Positions 1-5,272 of a stretch of 6,677 nt of DNA are shown here, in pieces; the stretch's first letter is position 1, and each line of letters begins with the position of its first letter. The position numbers were made by a program, and so were the translations under genes. Below the pieces are notes generated by a model. It saw only the letters and a program-made list of their open reading frames with translations. It did no database searches and was not told where the DNA came from. The stretch is from assembly GCA_946479255.1 (NCBI GenBank), contig CAMLFK010000264.1:1-6677 (forward strand), given 5' to 3'. The stretch is from an uncultured Oxalobacteraceae bacterium (GTDB lineage Bacteria; Pseudomonadota; Gammaproteobacteria; Burkholderiales; Burkholderiaceae).

Positions 1-49
1 CGACGGCGACGTCACCGCGTGCGGCGCCAAGCTGATCTCGTCGATCTGA
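1..49 (+). CDS. PAAR-domain protein, C-terminal end only (partial)
   Basis: Reading frame 2 from the left edge gives DGDVTACGAKLISSI and then TGA at 47-49. A closing 'GD.TACGAKLISS' stretch is the usual last strand of PAAR-repeat proteins. These form the sharpened tip on the VgrG spike of type VI secretion systems and often carry or bind effectors. Only 15 codons lie in the window, so neither the start nor any effector domain can be seen. The gene converges with the KGG gene at 192-446. The identification rests on this short signature alone; another protein ending in a similar motif cannot be excluded. Confidence 0.6.
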   Translation, partial: DGDVTACGAKLISSI

Positions 50-147
50 TCGTCACACGAAAAAGGCCCTATTCGCGTTCAAGCTGATTGTGGCGTCGGA
101 AAGCCGCCGGCGACCAAAGGCAGAACCTGAACAGAGCCCGATGCACA

Positions 148-165
148 CGCCGGCCACGGCCGGCG
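148..165. other. GC-rich hairpin in the convergent intergenic gap
   Basis: CGCCGGCC and GGCCGGCG are separated by two bases, giving a perfect 8-bp inverted repeat (about 7 bp with a 4-base loop when folded). It lies between two convergent genes, where a bidirectional transcription stop would be useful. There is no T-run on either side, so it is not a textbook intrinsic terminator and is listed only as a hairpin. Nothing else was found in 50-191. Confidence 0.35.
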
Positions 166-191
166 CGCATCAGCATCAGCTGTAAAAACAG

Positions 192-446
192 TTACTTCTT
201 GTCGTTCTTGTGGCTCTGACGGCCAGCCTCGGCATGCTGCTCAGGCGTGCCGCCGCGCATGCCCGAACCGGAGCCTTGCGAGCCCTGGTTACCAGAACCC
301 TGCGAACCCTGGTTGCCGGACTGGCGGCTGCCCTGGCTGTTGTCGTTGCGGTTCGCATCGTTCTTGTGGCTCTGACGACCTGCCTCAGCGTGTTGCTCTG
401 GGGTGCCGCCCTGGGTACCTTTGCTGCCCGATTTGGTATTTGCCAT
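192..446 (-). CDS. KGG-motif (GsiB-like) stress-induced protein
   Basis: An 84-residue, highly hydrophilic, glycine/glutamine/asparagine-rich protein with no hydrophobic segment. It carries two identical 18-residue units (residues 13-30 and 65-82, GGTPEQHAEAGRQSHKND). Between them is a flexible linker that contains a tandem GNQGSQGS pair (residues 44-59). The repeated unit matches the KGG / GsiB-type repeat of bacterial general-stress proteins, which resemble plant LEA hydrophilins and are thought to protect during desiccation, osmotic or starvation stress. The molecular role is not settled for the family. The ATG at 446 is chosen because AAGGAG (453-458) sits six bases before it. A longer in-frame GTG at 491 has no properly spaced ribosome binding site. 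The gene stands alone on the minus strand. Confidence 0.88.
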   Translation of the reverse strand: MANTKSGSKGTQGGTPEQHAEAGRQSHKNDANRNDNSQGSRQSGNQGSQGSGNQGSQGSGSGMRGGTPEQHAEAGRQSHKNDKK

Positions 447-483
447 GATGTACTCCTTGGTAGTTTGATTGCTGTTTAACCGC

Positions 484-508
484 CAGCGCACTCCTCGTTG
501 AGGCGCTG
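484..508 (-). promoter_or_regulatory. 5'-leader hairpin of the KGG gene
   Basis: The 6-bp arms CAGCGC (484-489) and GCGCTG (503-508) enclose an inner 3-bp CTC/GAG stem with a one-base bulge and a six-base loop. The element lies about 38 bases upstream of the KGG start codon and would be in its mRNA leader if transcription starts further upstream. It could affect mRNA stability or translation; no function can be shown from sequence alone. Confidence 0.25.
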
Positions 509-680
509 ATCAGAGTGCTCATGATGAACTCGTTAGCGAGCAGCACATATCGGACACGCTACCTCGGCCCCGTCGGACTGCTTTCAGCCAAGGCGTAGGA
601 CTAGCGCTCCGTTTTCCGGAATACATTGGCCAAATTCAATGCCGCCATGTGAAAAGTGGCCTTCTTTTGCTTGTTACGCA

Positions 681-723
681 CTTGTAAGCATCAATCACCC
701 AATACCGATATGCGCCTTACAAG
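681..723. repeat. 8-bp inverted repeat, 27-base spacer
   Basis: CTTGTAAG at 681-688 is matched by CTTACAAG at 716-723. It lies about 33 bases beyond the stop codon of the small lipoprotein gene (minus strand). It may be a 3' stem-loop or a protein-binding pair. No T-run follows, so terminator activity is uncertain. Confidence 0.3.
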
Positions 724-755
724 GAGCGCGTAGTTTGTCCAGCCAGTGGCGCAAA

Positions 756-956
756 TCAGGGGCCCGCCAGGGTGCGCTGGGCGACCGTCAGGCGCGGGTC
801 CCATGTCTGGCGCAGCGCGGGCGGCGCCACGCGCTGGCGTTCGGCCGCCTGCTGCGCCTGGCGTTCCAGGACGAGGTCTTTCTCCATCGGATAAAAGCTC
901 AGCCCGCACGCCAGCAACAGCAAGGACATGACGAGACTCGTGGTCTTTCCAGGCAT
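756..956 (-). CDS. Small predicted lipoprotein (66 aa), unknown function
   Basis: The N-terminus has a lysine at residue 4 and then a hydrophobic run ending in LLAC (residues 14-17). This is a clean lipobox, so the protein is predicted to be lipidated on Cys17 by the Lgt/LspA/Lnt pathway and anchored in the envelope. The remaining 49 residues are polar, with a Gln/Ala/Arg-rich probable helix around 28-42 (includes ERQAQ) and a Pro-containing C-terminus. GGAG ends eight bases before the ATG, which supports the start. It follows the 1042-1302 gene on the same strand with an 85-base gap, so co-transcription is likely. No family was recognised; the lipobox and ribosome binding site are the main reasons to believe it is real. 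Confidence 0.6.
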   Translation of the reverse strand: MPGKTTSLVMSLLLLACGLSFYPMEKDLVLERQAQQAAERQRVAPPALRQTWDPRLTVAQRTLAGP

Positions 957-1041
957 GACAACATCTCCGGCAAAATGGATTCCGCGGGCGCGGCCTCAGC
1001 CGCGCCCGTACTGGTAGCAAGGGATTTGTGTGGACCCGGCC

Positions 1042-1302
1042 TTAGCCGGCGGCGCCGATTTCCAGGTGGCGCTGGCGCAGGTCGGCCAGGTATTGAGCCT
1101 GGCGCTCCCAGTCGGTCAGCCGGCGTTGTCGCTCGACCGACATGATGCGGGTGGCCACGTTTGGCGTGACGGCACTGGTGGAAAAGAACGCCCACGCGAC
1201 ACTGTCGCCAAGCGTTCGTCGGTAGGTGACTCCGAGATCGACGAGGATGGACATGCACCGGTTCTCATGACGCCGGCGCTCCTGCTGATCGGATGTGGAC
1301 AT
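1042..1302 (-). CDS. Small conserved-looking protein (86 aa), unknown function
   Basis: The protein has a charged N-terminus (residues 1-16), a central moderately hydrophobic stretch with Trp and Phe (about 36-55), and an Arg/Gln-rich C-terminal helix (57-82, includes ERQAQ at 66-70). It has no signal peptide or clear membrane helix, so it is probably cytoplasmic. Start choice: the ATG at 1302 is preceded by a purine-rich AAGAGAG about six bases away, and a good sigma70-like promoter lies at 1351-1379. It is the first gene of a probable two-gene unit with the small lipoprotein at 756-956. I do not recognise the family. Opposite-strand frames over this stretch lack comparable start signals. 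Confidence 0.55.
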   Translation of the reverse strand: MSTSDQQERRRHENRCMSILVDLGVTYRRTLGDSVAWAFFSTSAVTPNVATRIMSVERQRRLTDWERQAQYLADLRQRHLEIGAAG

Positions 1303-1350
1303 GGTGCACTCTCTTTGTGAAAGTTATTGTTCTATGTACTGCGGAATTCA

Positions 1351-1379
1351 GTTATAGGCTTCCTCGACAATGAATTCAA
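1351..1379 (-). promoter_or_regulatory. Predicted sigma70 promoter of the 1042-1302 gene
   Basis: Read on the minus strand, TTGAAT (-35, 1374-1379) and TATAAC (-10, 1351-1356) are separated by exactly 17 bases. Transcription would start near 1344, giving a leader of about 42 bases before the ATG at 1302. The local sequence is AT-rich against a GC-rich background. This is the best-looking housekeeping promoter in the left half of the window. Confidence 0.55.
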
Positions 1380-1422
1380 ATTGCATTTTTTGCTGTCGCG
1401 CTGAATGTTGATAGCTAGTAGT

Positions 1423-1450
1423 CATCTTTCAGGCGAATGCCATAAAGATG
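1423..1450 (-). terminator. Stem-loop directly after the 1452-2180 gene
   Basis: CATCTTT (1423-1429) pairs with AAAGATG (1444-1450). Inside, a GGC/GCC stem closes a four-base GAAT loop across a 2x2 internal loop. It begins one base after the stop codon of the secreted protein gene on the minus strand, where a 3' end is expected. There is no U-run right after it, so it may act as an mRNA-end stabiliser or a weak terminator. Confidence 0.4.
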
Positions 1451-1451
1451 G

Positions 1452-2180
1452 TCACAGGCTTTCTGCCAGTTCGAAGCGAACGATGGCGTCATTGGGGATG
1501 TCCGCTTGCGCGACGGGAATGCCGATATCGCGCCTGAGCTCGGGGAATGAGGTGACCTTGATCACTTTGGCGCCGTCTAGATACGTGACCTTATTGAATG
1601 GCAGCGGCGCTTGAATATGGTATCCGGATTCTTCCGTGCAAGGGCTGAGCGACAGCGCCCCCAAGGCGCCAAGCATCACATTGAATTTGAAGTTGGCGCC
1701 ACGCACAAGTTCCACGCGGACCCGGCAGCTGAGCCGTACATCGCCCATCCGGACTTCATTGACGGCCAGGAAGGTCGACCGGACCAGCGGTTCCGGATAA
1801 TGGTGTCCCTCGCTGAACGAACCGTCGACGATGACGGATGCATCGGACCAGTTCGCCGGAGCGGGGTGCGGCAGCGAAAATACCCCGTGCGCATCGACAT
1901 CCACTGTTGTCGCGTCATCGGTATGCGCAGGCAAGACCCGGACGGCAGGCCTGAACGCGTCGTTATTGCTGAGCTGGGCGGGCAGTTTATATTGCAGAGT
2001 GGAAAGGGGCGCGTAGCGCGTCTTCTGGTCCGCAAAAAACGCGTCGGCACGTTTGAACATGCGGTGCGGCCATTTGACTGCGCCGATCCGGTAGGTCTGG
2101 GTCACAGCGGCGTCCTGGGCAGCGGCTGACAATGGCAGCGTGCCGGCCACGGCGATCAGCAGCGAAGTCGTCAATTTCAT
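1452..2180 (-). CDS. Secreted protein of unknown function (242 aa)
   Basis: Residues 1-21 form a classical Sec signal peptide: MKL, a hydrophobic core, and a predicted cut after the AAA at 19-21, before QD. The mature part (about 221 residues) is rich in beta-type sequence and has only two cysteines (Cys152 and Cys181), which could form a periplasmic disulfide. No transmembrane segment, lipobox or catalytic motif was recognised, and no family name is offered. The ATG at 2180 is chosen over an in-frame upstream start at 2198 because GAGGA sits seven bases before it and because it gives a proper signal peptide. The gene lies 112 bases downstream of the lipase on the same strand and probably has its own promoter. 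Confidence 0.8.
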   Translation of the reverse strand: MKLTTSLLIAVAGTLPLSAAAQDAAVTQTYRIGAVKWPHRMFKRADAFFADQKTRYAPLSTLQYKLPAQLSNNDAFRPAVRVLPAHTDDATTVDVDAHGVFSLPHPAPANWSDASVIVDGSFSEGHHYPEPLVRSTFLAVNEVRMGDVRLSCRVRVELVRGANFKFNVMLGALGALSLSPCTEESGYHIQAPLPFNKVTYLDGAKVIKVTSFPELRRDIGIPVAQADIPNDAIVRFELAESL

Positions 2181-2240
2181 GCGGTCTTCCTCATTCAAGG
2201 TCGGGTGGTTGCAGTTGTATTGATGTGGTGATGTAGGTAA

Positions 2241-2270
2241 CTATAACACTAGGCCGGTAGTTGTGGACAA
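2241..2270 (-). promoter_or_regulatory. Possible promoter of the 1452-2180 gene
   Basis: On the minus strand TTGTCC (2265-2270) and TTATAG (2241-2246) are spaced by 18 bases. The start site would be near 2234, about 54 bases before the ATG. The -10 match is imperfect, so this is tentative. Confidence 0.35.
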
Positions 2271-2290
2271 GACATTTTTTCATTCTTGTC
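2266..2290 (-). other. Stem-loop after the lipase gene
   Basis: GACAAG (2266-2271) and CTTGTC (2285-2290) form a 6-bp stem around an A/T-rich 13-base loop. It begins a few bases past the lipase stop codon and overlaps the -35 of the next gene's possible promoter. The stem is AT-rich with no trailing U-run, so it is weak as a terminator. Confidence 0.25.
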
Positions 2291-2292
2291 AG

Positions 2293-3645
2293 CTACAGCC
2301 GGTACAGCAGGTCGGCGATCCGGTCGTACAAGGGGTAGATCCGTTCACCCGAGCTGGGCCAGCCGAGGATGTCGAAGTGGTCGATCGCGCGGTAGGTGCC
2401 GAGGAAATTCCAGCTGCCCTTGACGGGTACGCCGTCGAAGTCGCGTACCGGGTGTCCCTTGGGCGAGCGCATGCTGATGGTGTTGACCACCCCGTCGTTG
2501 GGGAACCAGCTGCTGTCGACCGGAACCCGGTCCGGCGCGCTCTGGGTGTACGCGCCCATGCCGCGGCGGCGCCGCGCCGGCAGGATCCATTCGCCGGCGT
2601 AGGGCTTGGTCAGGGGCGCCATGTCGCTGCGCGGATATTGATACCCGCGCAGCTGGAAGGGCGCGATAACCCGGTCGGTTTCGTTGCAGCAGAAGCGGCC
2701 CGCCTCGGTGGCCACGTTGGCGAAAGAAAAATAGTAGACGTTGGGCGAGGTGCGCACCCAGGCATTGAATTCCCGCGCGCCATCCGGCCCCATTTCGTGC
2801 TGTGTCGAATCGAAATTGTCCTGATCCCAAAAGCGGGATGCCCGCGCGCGCGCCCGGAAAGCGCCCGCCGGCTCCGCCTGGGCACGGGTGATGCCGAACT
2901 GCTCCAGTTTAAAGTCGTCCGGCGGCGCTGCCTTGCGCTTCGAGCGCGCCATGGCCGCCACGCCGCTGGCCAGCTCCGTCATTTTGGGCCAGAAGTCGCC
3001 GATCGCGTCGCGCAGGCTGGTGCCGTTGTGCGGGGCGGCCAGCGTGGTGGCGCTCTTGACCCAGCCGATCTTGCCGCCGGTGTAGAGCGCGCCGCCGCCT
3101 TCGTCGCCATTGGGCGAGCCGTTCTCGAGCAGCTCGATCAGGGCGCGCACGGTCTGTCCGCCCTGGCTGTGGCCGATCAGGTGGATCGGATGGTCGGCGT
3201 CCCAGGCCGGATAGATCGCCAGTGGATACTTGTTGGGATTGTTGGCCGGATCGGCGGCCCAGCATTTGCCGGCCGGCTGGCGCAGCGCGCCGAACTGGGC
3301 AAACTTTGCCGTATGGCCCGTGCCATAGTCGACGCAGCCCCCCTTGATCTGGTAGAACAGTTCGGCGGCGCGGTCCCAGTTCGAGCTGACCGGGCCGACC
3401 GCGGCGGCCACCACCACGTGTTTGCCGCCGGCCCGCATGTGGCCGACGATGTCATCGAAGCCGCCCCAGTATTTGAAGCCGGTATCGGCATACTGCTCGG
3501 GCCCGAAACCCAGAAAGCCGTGCACCAGCACGATCGGGTCATTGTTGAGGGCGGCAGCGCCGCGGCAGCAGGCCAGCAGGATCAGCGCGAGCGTAGCCCG
3601 GGCAACTGGCTTGAATGGTGGAAGGCAGGACAGCATGGCGGACAT
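2293..3645 (-). CDS. Secreted triacylglycerol lipase, family I.5/I.6-like
   Basis: The 450-residue protein resembles the large Geobacillus/Staphylococcus lipases, which hydrolyse ester bonds of triacylglycerols outside the cell. Visible landmarks in order: VLVHGF oxyanion-hole motif (39-44), FKYWGG (57-62), SSNWDRA (87-93), GHSQGG with nucleophile Ser160, APHNGT (204-209), FKLEQFG (245-251), NDGVVNT with acid Asp384, and DHFDILG with catalytic His423. The family's structural zinc ligands appear as Asp91, His111 and Asp279. The fourth (the His of the 'HGH' in Geobacillus lipases) is missing: the segment reads TAKFAQFG. The N-terminus has a hydrophobic export signal ending LILLACC, which may be a lipobox (Cys26) or an ordinary signal peptide cut after AAA (30-32). 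The start is uncertain: neither the ATG at 3645 nor the one at 3636 has a strong ribosome binding site. The catalytic assignment is from remembered family members, not an alignment. Confidence 0.93.
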   Translation of the reverse strand: MSAMLSCLPPFKPVARATLALILLACCRGAAALNNDPIVLVHGFLGFGPEQYADTGFKYWGGFDDIVGHMRAGGKHVVVAAAVGPVSSNWDRAAELFYQIKGGCVDYGTGHTAKFAQFGALRQPAGKCWAADPANNPNKYPLAIYPAWDADHPIHLIGHSQGGQTVRALIELLENGSPNGDEGGGALYTGGKIGWVKSATTLAAPHNGTSLRDAIGDFWPKMTELASGVAAMARSKRKAAPPDDFKLEQFGITRAQAEPAGAFRARARASRFWDQDNFDSTQHEMGPDGAREFNAWVRTSPNVYYFSFANVATEAGRFCCNETDRVIAPFQLRGYQYPRSDMAPLTKPYAGEWILPARRRRGMGAYTQSAPDRVPVDSSWFPNDGVVNTISMRSPKGHPVRDFDGVPVKGSWNFLGTYRAIDHFDILGWPSSGERIYPLYDRIADLLYRL

Positions 3646-3666
3646 CCGGTTGCATTATTGGCATCA

Positions 3667-3681
3667 ATTGTGCCTCACAAT
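3667..3681. promoter_or_regulatory. Operator-like palindrome upstream of the lipase
   Basis: ATTGTG-CCT-CACAAT is a perfect 6-bp inverted repeat with a three-base centre. It ends 22 bases before the lipase start codon and lies within the 86-base gap after the hydrolase gene. Its size and symmetry suit a dimeric repressor site, but no regulator gene is nearby and no clear promoter was found here. Confidence 0.3.
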
Positions 3682-3731
3682 CGGTGTCGCCTGCGCGAAT
3701 GCGTGTGATATTTGACAGGCTTGTAGTCGAC

Positions 3732-4973
3732 TTATGGCTGTGCTGTTGCGGCTGTGCTACCAACCGCGCCATTGTTGCCTGAGGTATCGGTCGGCGCGCT
3801 GTTGCCAGTACTGTTGCCAACCGCATTGACTGGCGCTGCGCCATTGCTGGCCACCATCGATTGAGGATGCGTCGACTGGCCGTTCCAGACCACGTAATCG
3901 TCCACCGAGTACAGCTGGCATGGCTGATTGCTTTTGTTCTGGCAGGCCGCCAGTGCGCGGCTGTCCGGGTCTTCGCCTTCTTCGGCCCAGCACCAGGCGC
4001 CGCTGGCCGAAACCGCAAAAGCGCGCGGGGTCAGCTTGTTCAGGTATTCGCGGTAGGCCGCGCGCCCTTGCTCGCTGAGGAAGGGCACGGCGCCCACGTC
4101 GTCCAGACGGGCGAAGTCGCTCTTGGGAAGCGTCGGCGCCTCGGCCACGGCGACCGTCTCGCGGGTCGGCATGTCGATTTTCTTGAGGTAGCGTTCCACC
4201 TCGTCCCACCAGACTTTCTGGCCGTCGCGGCTGGCCAGCATGCCGTGCGCGTCGCGCTTGAACGGACCGTACTCGACCAGCCGGGCGCGCCCGCCGGCGC
4301 GGGTAAAGGCGGCGTGCATGCGGCGCGCCAGGTCAGGGCCGAACAGGGAATCGTTGACGCCGTACATCCACAAGCTATCGATGTGGCTCTTGCCGCCGTA
4401 TTCCTCGAAGGCATACACCAGCGACGAGCGCCAGTCGCAATTGTTGCCGTCGTCGCGCAGGCCGCCGGCGAAATTGATCAGGCCGCGTACGCCCGGCACC
4501 GCGCGGGTGCCCAGCGCGATCGTCGCCAGCCCGCCGTAGGACTGGCCGGCCACCACGATGCGGGTGTCGTCAATCCACTTCTGGGTGCGCGCGTAGGCGA
4601 TGGCGTCGAGCACGTCGTCGGCCTGGCCCTGGCCATTGGCGGTCATGTTGCAGCCATAGTCCACATAGCGGCCGGTCGAATCGGCATAGCCCTGGCGCAT
4701 CGGCACCATGACAACGTAGCCGCGCTTCACAAAAGCGGTCGCCATATGGATGAAGCGGTCGCGCGCCTGGTGGCGCGGCTCGCCGGCTTCCTTGCCGTGA
4801 TTGATGATCAGGAGCGGGAAGGGGCCGGGACCATTCGGGCGGTACACGGTGGTTTGCAGGCGCGCGCTGAAGTCGACCCCGGCCGGCAGCATGAGAATCT
4901 GTTCGTTGAGACGAAAATCGACCGGCAGCTCTTGTTCAACTGCCAACGCCGGCATCAAGCTCAGGCACACCAC
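3732..4973 (-). CDS. Exported alpha/beta hydrolase (dienelactone-hydrolase type) with extra C-terminal domain
   Basis: Numbering from the GTG at 4973 (413 aa). The hydrolase domain spans about residues 15-265: INHG near the oxyanion hole (57-60), GQSYGG with nucleophile Ser145, YGVND with acid Asp208, and DAHG with catalytic His243. This is the dienelactone-hydrolase/prolyl-oligopeptidase-like fold, and the substrate (an ester or peptide) cannot be told. A second domain (about 285-363) contains GAWCWAEEGEDP, three cysteines (328, 344, 352) and LYSVDDYVVW. A Ser/Thr/Asn/Gly/Ala-rich tail fills 364-413. The N-terminus is odd: the GTG start gives a stunted export signal (MVCLSLMPALA) with no basic residue and no ribosome binding site. 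The frame stays open upstream to 5067 without ATG, GTG or TTG. An ATC at 5028-5030 behind GGGAG would give a full signal peptide. The gene precedes the lipase by 86 bases. Confidence 0.88.
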   Translation of the reverse strand: MVCLSLMPALAVEQELPVDFRLNEQILMLPAGVDFSARLQTTVYRPNGPGPFPLLIINHGKEAGEPRHQARDRFIHMATAFVKRGYVVMVPMRQGYADSTGRYVDYGCNMTANGQGQADDVLDAIAYARTQKWIDDTRIVVAGQSYGGLATIALGTRAVPGVRGLINFAGGLRDDGNNCDWRSSLVYAFEEYGGKSHIDSLWMYGVNDSLFGPDLARRMHAAFTRAGGRARLVEYGPFKRDAHGMLASRDGQKVWWDEVERYLKKIDMPTRETVAVAEAPTLPKSDFARLDDVGAVPFLSEQGRAAYREYLNKLTPRAFAVSASGAWCWAEEGEDPDSRALAACQNKSNQPCQLYSVDDYVVWNGQSTHPQSMVASNGAAPVNAVGNSTGNSAPTDTSGNNGAVGSTAATAQP

Positions 4974-5119
4974 GACAGTGGAAGCGAGGTGCCGTATGGC
5001 ATTGCAAAAGCGTGGGGCGGCGGTAGCGATTTTGAGCTCCCGGAGTAGGATTACCGATGGAGTGTTTCACCCAGAATAGGATGATTCTAGGCATGGCTTT
5101 TTTCCTGGGCAATACACGA

Positions 5120-5147
5120 ATGTTAATTCCGGGCACTTTTTGGTAAA
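5120..5147 (-). promoter_or_regulatory. Possible promoter of the alpha/beta hydrolase
   Basis: On the minus strand TTTACC (5142-5147) and TAACAT (5120-5125) are 16 bases apart, each matching four of six consensus positions. Transcription would begin near 5113. The -35 lies inside the nested palindrome at 5140-5180, which suggests control by a DNA-binding protein. Confidence 0.3.
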
Positions 5148-5180
5148 TAAACCGCTGAGCAGAAACTGTTCAGTTACCAA
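5140..5180. promoter_or_regulatory. Nested palindrome between divergent genes
   Basis: The outer arms TTGGTAA (5140-5146) and TTACCAA (5174-5180) enclose an inner hairpin, CTGAGCAG (5155-5162) and CTGTTCAG (5166-5173), with an AAA loop and one G-T pair. The two stems stack directly on the right side, while eight unpaired bases bulge on the left. It lies between the hydrolase and reductase genes and overlaps a possible hydrolase -35. An operator is the likeliest reading; a structured RNA leader or terminator is possible. Confidence 0.4.
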
Positions 5181-5229
5181 GGCGCTAATGGAGGAGGGCA
5201 AGGTGGCGCGCGGGGATATGCGAGCGGCT

Positions 5230-5264
5230 TAAAATCGGGCTAACAAACCACTGGGCTTCAGGAG
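5230..5264 (+). promoter_or_regulatory. -10-like box and ribosome binding site of the reductase
   Basis: TAAAAT (5230-5235) is a plausible -10 element but has no good -35 partner 16-18 bases upstream. AGGAG at 5260-5264 lies eight bases before the ATG at 5273 and fixes the start of the reductase. Confidence 0.4.
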
Positions 5265-5272
5265 AAATTGCC

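Larger units (their letters stand above)
447..755. other. Intergenic region, about 310 bases without a gene
   Basis: This gap holds the upstream region of the KGG gene and the downstream region of the small lipoprotein gene, both read on the minus strand. Its AT content is higher than in the flanking genes. It contains the leader hairpin at 484-508 and an 8-bp inverted repeat at 681-723. No convincing sigma70 promoter could be picked for the KGG gene; a stress sigma factor such as RpoS would be plausible for this family. Open frames here lack ribosome binding sites and were not called. Confidence 0.6.

Noticed and set aside
148..165. Intrinsic terminator between the PAAR and KGG genes
   Set aside because: The stem is strong but has no T-run on either strand, so it was kept only as a hairpin.
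447..491. A 15-residue longer N-terminus for the KGG protein from GTG at 491
   Set aside because: No spaced ribosome binding site, whereas AAGGAG lies at ideal distance from the ATG at 446, and the repeat protein family starts near there.
639..1145. A plus-strand frame of 168 codons over the two small genes
   Set aside because: No ribosome binding site and low-complexity Arg/Ala/Pro translation. The minus-strand pair has a lipobox, ribosome binding sites and a promoter.
899..1258. A minus-strand frame of 119 codons overlapping the small genes in another frame
   Set aside because: Arg/Pro-rich translation without start signals; out of frame with the better-supported 1042-1302 gene.
2263..3708. 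A 481-codon plus-strand open frame across the lipase
   Set aside because: It is exactly antisense to a lipase with all catalytic motifs in order. Its translation is compositionally odd and motif-free. High GC commonly leaves such shadow frames open.
3861..5048. A 395-codon plus-strand open frame across the hydrolase
   Set aside because: Antisense shadow of the alpha/beta hydrolase; no recognisable domain and no ribosome binding site.
4936..5136. A minus-strand frame that could supply the hydrolase N-terminus by frameshift
   Set aside because: Its translation does not resemble a signal peptide and it ends within the hydrolase start region. The in-frame extension to the ATC at 5028-5030 explains the missing signal better.
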